Part shown: positions 54,681-63,016 of the stretch, piece by piece
Position numbering within the stretch: position 1 is the first letter of the stretch
Layout: the number at the start of each line of letters is the position of its first letter
NCBI RefSeq assembly: GCF_036127095.1
Contig: NZ_CP108006.1
Location: forward strand, 5,199,501 to 5,263,500
Reading direction: 5' to 3'
DNA from: Streptomyces sp. NBC_00335
Lineage (GTDB): Bacteria; Actinomycetota; Actinomycetes; Streptomycetales; Streptomycetaceae
DNA length: 64,000 nt
Position numbers and translations under genes: made by a program
Notes under the pieces: model-generated
Seen by the model: only the letters and a program-made list of their open reading frames with translations
Told to the model about the DNA's origin: nothing
Database searches by the model: none

Positions 54681-55238
54681 CTAGACGGAGAGGGCCTCGG
54701 GCCGGGCCGGAGAGCAGCTGTGCATCGGCATCTCGGTCAGGCCGGGGAAGTACACGTGCAGGCTGACGGCCCCGTCGAGGCTGTCGTTCTGCACCTCGTG
54801 GGCGTAGCCGGGGGCGAAGACGCGCTGGGAGCCGGCGCCGAGGGCGAGCGGGCCGCGGGCGGTGTGCTCGGTCAGCTCGCCGTCCAGGACGGTCAGCACG
54901 CCGGAGGAGGCGCCGTGGTCGTGCAGGCCGCTGCCCTGGCCGGGGACCCAGCTCAGCAGCCAGACCTCGTAGCCGGGGCCGGTGCGCAGCCGGTGGTACC
55001 AGCGGGTCGTGGCGTCGTACCGGACCAGGTGCTCCCACTCGGAGCGGTCGGCGGCGATGGAACGCGCGAGGCCCACGAACTCGGCGACGGTGGCCGGGTG
55101 CTCGCGGGCGGGCTGCAGGAGGTGCTGTACGGAGAGGATGTCGCCGGCGATCTGGAGGTCGCTCTCGACCATCGCGGTGGATGCATCGGCGGATGCATCG
55201 GTGGTGGGGGTGGTGTTCAGGGTGTTGGTGCTGTTCAT
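54681..55238 (-). CDS. Cysteine dioxygenase (cupin)
   Basis: 185 residues. Iron-binding His residues are visible as H106 and H108 in GSGLHDHGASSG and H147 in FAPGYAHEVQND. The conserved Tyr is Y163 in LHVYFPGL; the position occupied by the crosslinking Cys in mammals is Gly, as in other bacterial forms. It oxidises cysteine to cysteine sulfinate with O2. The first 25 residues are a Thr/Ser/Asp-rich extension including a short repeat (DASADAST). Confidence 0.9.
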   Translation of the reverse strand: MNSTNTLNTTPTTDASADASTAMVESDLQIAGDILSVQHLLQPAREHPATVAEFVGLARSIAADRSEWEHLVRYDATTRWYHRLRTGPGYEVWLLSWVPGQGSGLHDHGASSGVLTVLDGELTEHTARGPLALGAGSQRVFAPGYAHEVQNDSLDGAVSLHVYFPGLTEMPMHSCSPARPEALSV

Positions 55239-55897
55239 CGGGGGGTTCCTCGACGGATGTCAGTCGTGCGGCGGTTGCTGTGGGGGCGAGCTGGAGCTCA
55301 GGGGAGCCGGAGCTCCCGAGGCATCAACAGCTGCAACAGCAACAGCGAACCTGGGCAGCGCACAGGAACCCACGAATGGGGGTCCGGGTGGCGGCTGAGG
55401 GCGCTGACATGGCTACAAGAAGACCGGGTGGGGGGCCGGACTGTCAACCCAATGTCCGATTTGGTAGAAAAGTTTCACCTCATCCGGTTACCGTGCGCGG
55501 AGAAAGGTTTGTGCAGTCAGTGTCAGGGGATGTGGCGCTTCGAGTCGTGCCGCATCCCGCTGTGGCGGCTCTCAAACCCGTAAAGACGTGCGATGTCGTT
55601 CTGTGGCTGAAATGTGATCTGCGCCGCTTCTTCGGCTGGATCGGAACCCCACCACAGAGTGACGCGTCGACTACGGGGGAGGGGGTCCCTCGGATAGCGC
55701 CTGTGGCATGTGTCACGATTTTTGGCGATTTGAACACTTTCTGCATAGGCTTGGTTCCGCAGAGTGAATAAGGGGCCCAATAGCAGATCTCGGCTTGACT
55801 GCGCTGGAGCCCCGCACTTGTAATTTCACTCGTGTCGTTACGTAGCGATGAGTGACGGCATGACCACGGGGACGCACAGACAGAGCGAGGGGCGCAC
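55239..55897. promoter_or_regulatory. Long upstream region of whiB
   Basis: Over 650 bp without a convincing gene. A promoter-like pair lies close to whiB: TTGACT (55795-55800) and TGTAAT (55819-55824), 18 bp apart, giving a leader of roughly 65 nt. The region is markedly richer in A and T than the neighbours. A 60-90-codon open frame from a GTG near 55511 has only about 60 percent GC at third positions, so it is not called as a gene. whiB in Streptomyces is developmentally controlled from upstream promoters. Confidence 0.5.
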
Positions 55898-56161
55898 ATG
55901 ACCGAGCTGGTTCAGGAACTGCTGGTCGAGGAGGCGGACGAAGAGCTCGGATGGCAGGAGCGAGCTCTCTGCGCCCAGACCGACCCCGAGTCCTTCTTTC
56001 CCGAGAAGGGCGGCTCGACCCGCGAGGCCAAGAAGGTCTGCCTCGCCTGCGAAGTCCGCTCGGAATGCCTTGAGTACGCCCTCGCCAACGACGAGCGATT
56101 CGGCATCTGGGGCGGACTGTCCGAGCGCGAGCGGCGACGCCTGAAGAAGGCCGCCGTCTGA
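55898..56161 (+). CDS. whiB: WhiB, iron-sulfur sporulation regulator
   Basis: 87 residues from an ATG with GAGGGG upstream, identical in length to Streptomyces WhiB. The four Fe-S cysteines are C25, C48, C51 and C57 (LCAQTD and CLACEVRSEC). The turn motif GIWGGLSERERRRLKK follows at 69-85. WhiB works with WhiA to stop aerial growth and start sporulation septation. Its presence with cysteine dioxygenase, fbiAB and manB supports a whiB-type Streptomyces locus. Confidence 0.97.
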   Translation: MTELVQELLVEEADEELGWQERALCAQTDPESFFPEKGGSTREAKKVCLACEVRSECLEYALANDERFGIWGGLSERERRRLKKAAV

Positions 56162-56507
56162 AGCGCCCTCGGCGCGCACCGAACGGCGCCCACGGCAGGG
56201 CCCGCGGCACGGCCCGCGGCACGGCCCACGACATATCCGGCGACATATCCAGCGGCACGCCCGACGGCATAGCCGCCTGTGCATCCGGCCTCACGCACGG
56301 CAGCGGCCGCAGTGCACACATCGGTACAAAACGCAGTACAGCGAACGGCACGAACAGCACGGCACCGAGCAGAGCAAACGGTCCGCCTCCTGCACCTTCC
56401 CCGCAGGAGGCGGACCGCTGTGTTCCCAGCCGTTAGTGTGGGGCGCTGTCCAGCAGCCTCCGAGGGCACAACACCCCCGGACCCCCGGCCGGAGGGCCCG
56501 TACCGCG
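56162..56507. other. whiB downstream region with short repeats
   Basis: No gene. At 56190-56290 short imperfect repeats occur: GCGGCACGGCCC copies and two ACATATCC(G/A)GCG copies. A strong terminator lies at 56379-56417. The remaining 90 bp carry the ribosome site (GGAGGG) of the glycosyltransferase gene. Confidence 0.6.
56379..56417 (+). terminator. Terminator after whiB
   Basis: CGGTCCGCCTCCTGC (56379-56393) pairs perfectly with 56403-56417 around a 9-nt loop, about 220 bp after the whiB stop. Confidence 0.9.
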
Positions 56508-59500
56508 ATGTCCCTGCACAGCCAGTCGAGCGCCTCCCACCAGGCTGCCGCCGCACCAGAGTTCCCCCGGCACGTCGTCACCGCGGTCCTCGTCGCCCAT
56601 GACGGCTCCCGCTGGCTGCCCCGGACCCTCGCCGGTCTCCTCGGCCAGGAACGCCCCGCCCAGAGCCACATCGCCGCCGACACCGGCAGCGCCGACGAAT
56701 CCGCGCGCCTGCTCGGCGAGGCCCTCGGCGAGGACCGGGTCCTGCACCTCGCCCGCCGCACCGGCTTCGGCGCGGCCGTCGACGAAGCCGCCCGCACCGC
56801 CGGCACCCTGACCCCCGAGGAACTCCCGTACCTCAAGCGCCCCTCCGGCTGGGATCCCGTCAGCCGCACCTGGCGCGACGACACGTACGACCTCCCCGAC
56901 CTGCCCCACGGCGAACCCGTCCAGTGGCTCTGGCTGCTCCACGACGACTGCGCACCCGAGCCCGACGCCCTCGCCGAACTGCTGCGCGTCGCCGACGAGA
57001 ACCCCGAAGCCGCCGTCATCGGCCCCAAACTGCGCGGCTGGTACGACAAGAAGCAGCTCCTCGAAGTCGGCGTCACCATCGCCCGCAGCGGCCGCCGCTG
57101 GACCGGCCTCGACCGGCGCGAACAGGACCAGGGCCAGCACGACCAGGTCCAGCCCGTCCTGTCCGTGTCCAGCGCCGGCATGCTGATCCGCCGCGACGTC
57201 TACGACGCCCTCGGCGGCTTCGACCGCCGCCTGCCCCTCATGCGCGACGACGTCGACCTGTGCTGGCGCGTCCAGAGCGCCGGCCACACCGTCCTCATCG
57301 CCCCCGACGCCGTACTGCGGCACGCCGAGGCCTCCGCCCGCGAACGCCGCACCGTCGACTGCGTCGGCCGCTCCGCCGCCAGCCCGCACCGCGTCGACAA
57401 GGCCGGCGCCGTCTACACGCTGCTGGCCAACAGCCCCGGCCGCGCCCTCCCGTACGTCATGCTGCGCATCCTCTTCGGCACCGTCCTGCGCACCCTCGCC
57501 TACCTCGTCGGCAAGGCCCCCGGACAGGCCGTCGACGAGATCACCGGCCTCCTCGCCACCCTGCTCCGCCCCGGCCGGATCCTCGGAGCCCGCCGCCGCA
57601 GAGGTCGCGCCGCCGTCTCCGCCAAGGAACTGCGCCCCCTCTTCCCGCCGCCCGGCGCCAGCCTGCGCGCCAACGCCGAACAGCTCGCCGGCTACTTCGG
57701 CGCCGACGGCGACACCGAGACCAGCGCCGCCGGCCGGCACGGCGGAGCCGTCGAATCGGGACCCGGCGGAGACGACGCCGACTACCTGGACATCGAACAG
57801 TTCGCGCGCCTCAAGCGGATCGCCCGCAAGCCCGCGCCCGTCCTCTTCGGCCTCCTCCTGCTCGTCTCCCTGATCGCCTGCCGCTCCCTCCTCGGCAGCG
57901 GCTCCCTGATGGGCGGAGCCCTGCTCCCCGCCCCCGACGGCGGACTCGACCTCTGGCGCGTCTACGCCGACGGCTGGCAGCCCGTCGGCACCGGCACCAC
58001 CGCCGGAGCACCGCCCTACCTCGCCGTCCTCGGCGCCCTCTCCACCCTGCTCCTCGGCTCCACCGACGCCGCCCTGACCCTGCTGCTCGTCTGCTCGGTC
58101 CCGCTCGCCGGCCTCACCGCCTACTTCGCCTCCCGGCCGCTGGTGGAATCCCGGCTGCTGCGCGCCTGGGCGGCCATCGCCTACGCCTTCCTCCCCGCCG
58201 TCACCGGAGCCCTCGCCGGCGGCCGCCTCGGCACCGCAGTCCTCGCGATCCTGCTCCCGCTCATCGCCCGCTCCGCCGTCGCCGCCTTCGGCTTCGGCGA
58301 GGGCGAGGGCAGCTGGCGCTCCGCCTGGACCCACACCCTCCTGCTGACCCTGGCCACCGCCTTCACCCCCGTCGTCTGGCCGCTCGCCGCCGTCCTCGGA
58401 GCCGCCGCGCTGGTCCTGCGCCGCGCGCACTGGAAGACGTACGGCCCCCGCCTCCTCGCGACGCTCGGCGTCCCGCTCCTCGTGCTCGCCCCCTGGTCGC
58501 TGAGCCTGTTCACCCACCCCGCGCGCTTCCTGCGCGAGGCCGGACTGCCCTACGGCGCCGGCTCGGCCACCGCACTGGACCTGCTCGGCATCAGCCCCGG
58601 CGGCCCCCGCACCGCCGGCGGCCTGATCCTCCTCGGCGTCGTCCTCGCCGCCCTGGCCGCCCTGCTGCGCGCCGACCGGCAGTTCGCCGTACGCGCCGCC
58701 TGGGTCACCGCGCTCGCCGCGCTGGTCCTTGCCGTCCTCGTCAACCGCACCGCCTGGGCCGGCCCCGCCACCCTCGTCTACGGCCTCGCCCTGCTGGCCG
58801 CCGCCGTCATCGGCGCCGACGGGGCCAAGGAGCGCGTCGCCGCCCGCAGCTTCGGCTGGCGCCAGCCCCTCGCCGCCCTGATCGCGCTCGCCGCCGCCGT
58901 CGGCCCGCTCGTCGGCGCGGCCGGCTGGATGCTCAGCGGAGCCGCCGGGCCGCTGGAGCGCCGCGACCCCGTCCAGGTCCCCGCCTTCGTCGCCGAAGAG
59001 AGCGGAACCCGCGACCAGGCCCGCACCCTCGTCATCGGCGCGGACTCCCCGGCCGCCCTCTCCTACAGCCTGGTCCGCGGCTCCGGCGGCCGCCTCGGCG
59101 ACGCCGAACTCGCCGACCGGTCCGGCAGCGACGCCCGCCTCGACAAGGTCGTCTCCAGCCTCGTCGCCGGCTCCGGCGCCGACCAGACCGACCAGCTCGG
59201 CGGCTTCGCCATCCGCTACGTCCTCGTCCGCGACGGCGCCCCGCAGGAGATCGGCCGCGTCCTCGACGCCACCCCCGGCCTCAGCCGCCTCAGCAAGCTC
59301 GAAGGCAGCGCCCTGTGGCGCCTCGACCGGCAGGTCGCCCGCGCCGTCATCGTCTCCGGCAAGCCCGGCGAGGCACCCATCCCCGTCGCCTCCGGCCCCG
59401 TCGAGGCCCGCACCAAGATCCCGGCGGGCGAGGCCGGCCGCGTCCTGCGCATCGCCGACCGGGCCGACGCCGGCTGGCGGGCCACCCTCGACGGCAAGCC

Positions 59501-60182
59501 GCTCCAGCCCAAGACGCTCGACGGCTGGGCGCAGGGCTTCGAACTCCCCGCCGCCGGCGGCGAGCTCGACCTCGCCCACGAGGACGCCCTCACCCTGACC
59601 GCCTGGCACTGGGCCCAGGGCCTGCTCGCCCTGGTGCTCCTGGTCATGGCCCTGCCGGGCCGCCGCGCCCGCCTCGACGACGACCTCCCCGAGGAGGAGG
59701 CCGCCGCCGCGGAGGAGCACGGCGAAGGCCGCCGGGCCCGCCGCCTGCGCGAGCAGTCCGAGCCGGAACGCCGGCCCGAGTCCGCCCCCGCCGAGGCGGC
59801 CGTCGCGGCCGACCCGTACGCGCAGATCCCCGCGCAGCAGGCGTACGGCGACGACGCGTACGCCTACCAGCAGCCGGCGTACGGAGACCAGGGCGGCTAC
59901 GCCTACGGCGGCCAGGAGCAGCAGCAGCCCCAGCAGTACGACCAGTACCCGTACGGGCAGCAGCCGCAGCAGCAGCAGCAGTACACCGGCCACCCGGACG
60001 CCCAGTACGAGCAGCCGTACCAGCCCGATCAGCCGTACGAGCAGCCGTACCCGCCCTACGGGCAGCAGCCCGCCCCCCACGACGGCTACGAAGCCACCGA
60101 CGGCTACGACCCCTACGGCCAGCACGACAGCCAGCACGACGGGCAGCACGCCCCGCGTCCGGACGGGAGCCCCCAGCAGTGA
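56508..60182 (+). CDS. Very large GT2 glycosyltransferase/polytopic membrane protein with Gln/Tyr-rich tail
   Basis: 1224 residues from an ATG at 56508 (GGAGGG upstream). Residues about 20-330 are a GT2 domain (AVLVAHDGSRWLPRTLAGLL, LLHDDCAPEPDAL, GGFDRRLPLMRDDVDLCWRV with the catalytic carboxylates). From about residue 440 a polytopic region with roughly a dozen helices and a large extracellular loop follows, ending near residue 1050. The last 120 residues are dominated by Gln, Tyr, Pro and Gly (QQPAYGDQGGYAYGG, PYEQPYPPYG). It probably makes or extends an envelope glycan. It is coupled by a 4-bp overlap to a secreted DUF5719 protein. Confidence 0.88.
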   Translation: MSLHSQSSASHQAAAAPEFPRHVVTAVLVAHDGSRWLPRTLAGLLGQERPAQSHIAADTGSADESARLLGEALGEDRVLHLARRTGFGAAVDEAARTAGTLTPEELPYLKRPSGWDPVSRTWRDDTYDLPDLPHGEPVQWLWLLHDDCAPEPDALAELLRVADENPEAAVIGPKLRGWYDKKQLLEVGVTIARSGRRWTGLDRREQDQGQHDQVQPVLSVSSAGMLIRRDVYDALGGFDRRLPLMRDDVDLCWRVQSAGHTVLIAPDAVLRHAEASARERRTVDCVGRSAASPHRVDKAGAVYTLLANSPGRALPYVMLRILFGTVLRTLAYLVGKAPGQAVDEITGLLATLLRPGRILGARRRRGRAAVSAKELRPLFPPPGASLRANAEQLAGYFGADGDTETSAAGRHGGAVESGPGGDDADYLDIEQFARLKRIARKPAPVLFGLLLLVSLIACRSLLGSGSLMGGALLPAPDGGLDLWRVYADGWQPVGTGTTAGAPPYLAVLGALSTLLLGSTDAALTLLLVCSVPLAGLTAYFASRPLVESRLLRAWAAIAYAFLPAVTGALAGGRLGTAVLAILLPLIARSAVAAFGFGEGEGSWRSAWTHTLLLTLATAFTPVVWPLAAVLGAAALVLRRAHWKTYGPRLLATLGVPLLVLAPWSLSLFTHPARFLREAGLPYGAGSATALDLLGISPGGPRTAGGLILLGVVLAALAALLRADRQFAVRAAWVTALAALVLAVLVNRTAWAGPATLVYGLALLAAAVIGADGAKERVAARSFGWRQPLAALIALAAAVGPLVGAAGWMLSGAAGPLERRDPVQVPAFVAEESGTRDQARTLVIGADSPAALSYSLVRGSGGRLGDAELADRSGSDARLDKVVSSLVAGSGADQTDQLGGFAIRYVLVRDGAPQEIGRVLDATPGLSRLSKLEGSALWRLDRQVARAVIVSGKPGEAPIPVASGPVEARTKIPAGEAGRVLRIADRADAGWRATLDGKPLQPKTLDGWAQGFELPAAGGELDLAHEDALTLTAWHWAQGLLALVLLVMALPGRRARLDDDLPEEEAAAAEEHGEGRRARRLREQSEPERRPESAPAEAAVAADPYAQIPAQQAYGDDAYAYQQPAYGDQGGYAYGGQEQQQPQQYDQYPYGQQPQQQQQYTGHPDAQYEQPYQPDQPYEQPYPPYGQQPAPHDGYEATDGYDPYGQHDSQHDGQHAPRPDGSPQQ

Positions 60183-61669
60183 AGCAGCGCGTACCCCTCA
60201 CGCTCGCCGCCGTCACGGCCGCCCTGGCCGCCGTCACCGGCCTCGCCACCCTCACCGCACCGGCCGCCGACGGGGCCTCCACCGCCTCGGCGGGCAAGTC
60301 GGCGGCCCGGATGCCGGTCGAGCGGTCCCTGCTGGTGTGCCCCGCGCCCAGCACCTCCGACATCGCCGAGACCCTGTACACGGCGATCACCCCGGGCACG
60401 GCCGCCCCCGGAGGCAAGGGCACGGCCCGGCTGCTGGGCGCGACCAAGGAAGCCAAGACCGTCCTGGAACTCAAGGAGCCCGGCAAGCCCGTGCGCGCCC
60501 AGGCCTCCGGCGCCGAGGCCCCCGCGCTCAGCGGCGTGGCCGACGGGTTCCTCGCCCCCGGCTGGAGCGCGCAGCAGACCACCGTGGTCTCGGTCGGCCG
60601 TACGCGCGGCCTGCTCGGCGTCGGCTGCACCCGGCCCGGCACCGACTTCTGGTTCCCCGGCGTGAGCACCGCCAAGGGCCGCGAGGACTACGTCCACCTC
60701 ACCAACCCCGACGACACCGCGGCCGTGGTGGACATCAAGATGTTCGGCCCGGACGGCGCGGTCAAGGCCGAAGCGGGCACCAGCGAGAACATCCGCATCG
60801 ACCCGAAGTCCAGCAAGGCCATCTCCCTGGCCTCCCTCGCCCCCGGCGCACAGCTCGCGGACGTCACCGCCCACGTCACCACCCGCGCGGGCCGGGTCGG
60901 GGCCACCGCCCAGGCGGGCGAGGAAGGCGTCGGCTCCGACTGGCTGCCCGCCTCCGTGGACCCGGCGGGCACCCTGGTCCTGCCCGGCATCCCGGCGGAC
61001 GCCACCTCCGTACGGCTGGTCGCCTTCGCCCCCGGTGACGAGGACGCGGACCTCCAGGTGAAGCTGGCCGGGCCGAACGGCTCGATCAGCCCCGCGGGCA
61101 GCGAGCGGCTCCACGTCAAGGCCGGCATGACCGCGAGCCTCGACCTCAAGGACGTCACCCGAGGCGAGGCGGGCTCCCTGGTCCTGTCCCCGGCCGACGC
61201 CAAGAAGCCCGTCGTCCCGGTGGTCGCCGCCCTACGGGTGGTCCGCGGCAGCGGAGCCAAGCAGGAGACCGGCTTCATCCAGGCCGCCGCCCCCGTCGGC
61301 ACGCGGGCCACCGTCGCCGACAACCGCCCCGAGGCGAACGCCACCCTGCTGTCGCTGACGGCCCCGCCCGGAGCCGACGCCAAGGTCAAGGTGACGGCCA
61401 CGCCCGGCACGGACGGCGGCGAACCCGCCTCCCAGGAGGTCACGGTCAAGGGCGGCACCACGCAGACCCTGACGCTCGCCCCGGCGGGCGGCAAGGGCGC
61501 CTACGCCCTCACCGTGGAAACCCTCTCGGGCGGCCCCGTCCACGCGTCCCGCACCCTGACGATCCCCCGCGACGGCATCCCGATGTTCACCACCCAAACC
61601 CTCTCGGACGACCACTCCACGGTCTCGGTCCCCAAGGCCACCCAGGACCTCTCGGTCCTGACGCAGTAG
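60179..61669 (+). CDS. Secreted DUF5719-family protein
   Basis: 496 residues from a GTG overlapping the glycosyltransferase stop by 4 bp. A signal peptide or N-terminal anchor covers about residues 1-28 (LTLAAVTAALAAVTGLATL). The rest is beta-rich with VERSLLVCPAP near the mature N-terminus, GCTRPGTDFWFPGVST and YVHLTNPDDTAAVVDIKMFG. DUF5719 proteins are commonly encoded beside the large GT2 protein in Actinobacteria, from memory. No catalytic motif is seen; an accessory subunit outside the membrane is likely. Confidence 0.85.
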   Translation: MKQRVPLTLAAVTAALAAVTGLATLTAPAADGASTASAGKSAARMPVERSLLVCPAPSTSDIAETLYTAITPGTAAPGGKGTARLLGATKEAKTVLELKEPGKPVRAQASGAEAPALSGVADGFLAPGWSAQQTTVVSVGRTRGLLGVGCTRPGTDFWFPGVSTAKGREDYVHLTNPDDTAAVVDIKMFGPDGAVKAEAGTSENIRIDPKSSKAISLASLAPGAQLADVTAHVTTRAGRVGATAQAGEEGVGSDWLPASVDPAGTLVLPGIPADATSVRLVAFAPGDEDADLQVKLAGPNGSISPAGSERLHVKAGMTASLDLKDVTRGEAGSLVLSPADAKKPVVPVVAALRVVRGSGAKQETGFIQAAAPVGTRATVADNRPEANATLLSLTAPPGADAKVKVTATPGTDGGEPASQEVTVKGGTTQTLTLAPAGGKGAYALTVETLSGGPVHASRTLTIPRDGIPMFTTQTLSDDHSTVSVPKATQDLSVLTQ

Positions 61670-61689
61670 GCGGGCATTCCAGCCGCCGG

Positions 61690-61850
61690 GCGCCCTTCAG
61701 CCGTCCGGCGCTTGAGGACCGGGGTCTGGGGCGGAGCCCCAGGGGTTCCGGGCGCAGCCCGACACTCTCAGCCCGTCCGGCGTTTGAGGACCGGGTCCGG
61801 GCAGCGCCCGGGGAACGGTGGAAGGGCGGGTAGGGGACAGCCCCGCAGGG
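61690..61850. repeat. Dispersed GGCGTTTGAGG repeat family, fourth locus
   Basis: Two cores (GTCCGGCGCTTGAGGACC near 61699 and GTCCGGCGTTTGAGGACC near 61774) flank a GGGGCGGAGCCCC module. They end in the module ACGGTGGAAGGGCGGGTA near 61815, the same order as at the first locus (9863-10169). The rest of the gap to 61953 is a GGCGGGCCG-rich low-complexity stretch. Confidence 0.8.
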
Positions 61851-61953
61851 CCGCCTCCCAGCACCGCCGACGCGAGGCGGGCCGACGCGAGGCAGGCCGG
61901 CGCAGGCGGGCCGGGCCGGGCCGACGCGGGCCTGCCCGGCAAGGGCGGCGACC

Positions 61954-62448
61954 CTAGTCGGACCCGTACCGCGGATCCACCGTCTCGGGCGACAGCCCCA
62001 ACAACTCCGCAACCTGCTCCACCACGATCTCGTGCACCAGCATCGCCCGCTCGTCCCGAGACTTCGCCCGAATCTCCACCGGCCGCCGGAACACCACGAT
62101 CCGGGCCGGCCGCCCGTCCGCGGCCTCCGCCAGCGCCCCCAACGGCACCGCCTCGTCGTTCCACCCGGCCTCCGCCCCCCCGGGCGGCCCAGGCACGTCG
62201 CCGATCATGAACTCAACCTCCGCCAGCTGCGGCCACCGTCGCTCCAGCCGCTCCACGGAGTCCCGTACGAGGTCCCCGAAGAGCTCCCCCCGGCTCGCCG
62301 ACAGCGGTACCTGCGGAGGGGCCACCGGCCCGCGCATCCCGCGGCCGTGCCGGTCGCGCCGCCGCACCCGAGGCTCACCGGAGGGGGACCCGCCGGGCAG
62401 GGAGGCGGCAGGGGGCACGGGAGGGGGAGGCAGAGTGCTGTCCGTCAC
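61954..62448 (-). CDS. Metallopeptidase-fold protein lacking the HExxH motif
   Basis: 164 residues from a GTG at 62448. After a Pro/Arg-rich start comes the short zincin-like domain: FGDLVRDSVERLERRWPQLAEVEF, then GRPARIVVFRRPVEIRA and the helix MLVHEIVVEQVAELLGLSPE. Minimal metallopeptidases of this family carry HExxH at that place; here the second His is Val, so a standard zinc site is not present. The remainder fits the family in length and order. Function unknown. Confidence 0.75.
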   Translation of the reverse strand: MTDSTLPPPPVPPAASLPGGSPSGEPRVRRRDRHGRGMRGPVAPPQVPLSASRGELFGDLVRDSVERLERRWPQLAEVEFMIGDVPGPPGGAEAGWNDEAVPLGALAEAADGRPARIVVFRRPVEIRAKSRDERAMLVHEIVVEQVAELLGLSPETVDPRYGSD

Positions 62449-62562
62449 CCCCGCAGCGTAGCCCGCACATCCGCGCCGGGGCGGGGGAGATCGCACGACA
62501 CGGGGGAGCGGGCGGGGGAGTGTCGTCGCGGCCCGGTCAAGAGTGCGGTACCGTCCAACGTC

Positions 62563-62937
62563 GTGAGCCTTGTACGTCGCTGTTCGCGCACCGCGTGCGG
62601 CCGCCCTGCCGTCGCGACTCTGACGTACGTCTACGCCGATTCGACCGCAGTTCTCGGCCCGCTCGCCACCTACGCCGAACCCCACTGCTACGACCTCTGC
62701 GCCGAGCACTCGGAGCGCCTGACCGCCCCGCGCGGCTGGGACGTCGTACGCCTCACCGATGGTTCGGCGCCCTCGCGCCCCACTGGTGACGACCTCGAAG
62801 CCCTCGCCAACGCCGTGCGCGAGGCGGCCCGTCCGCCGGAGCGCGCGGCCGGGGCCGGCGGCGCTGGTCAGGGCGGTCCCGGCACCGGGGAGACGCGTCG
62901 CGGGCACCTGCGCGTCTTGCGCTCGCCGGATTCCTGA
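62563..62937 (+). CDS. DUF3499-family small protein
   Basis: 124 residues from a GTG at 62563. The conserved core is VRRCSRTACGRPAVATLTYVYADSTAV and HCYDLCAEHSERLTAPRGW, in which four Cys and nearby His residues could hold zinc. A TACCGT element lies 8 bp before the GTG, suggesting leaderless transcription. It sits directly before the phosphomannomutase gene, as in other Actinobacteria from memory, which hints at a related role. The last 40 residues are low-complexity. Confidence 0.85.
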   Translation: MSLVRRCSRTACGRPAVATLTYVYADSTAVLGPLATYAEPHCYDLCAEHSERLTAPRGWDVVRLTDGSAPSRPTGDDLEALANAVREAARPPERAAGAGGAGQGGPGTGETRRGHLRVLRSPDS

Positions 62938-63016
62938 CATTCAGTTGATCTGAAAAGCCGCCCTGCGGCCACGGTAGGTTTGCCTCACCGCACACCACCT
63001 TCAGGAGGGCACGCAG

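Noticed and set aside
55511..55771. Possible short gene upstream of whiB
   Set aside because: Third-position GC is only about 60 percent, far below neighbouring genes, and no family is recognised; more likely regulatory DNA.
56433..60149. A 1238-codon open frame opposite the large glycosyltransferase
   Set aside because: Antisense shadow of a clearly coding gene; the product is Gly/Ala/Glu-rich low complexity without a recognisable domain.
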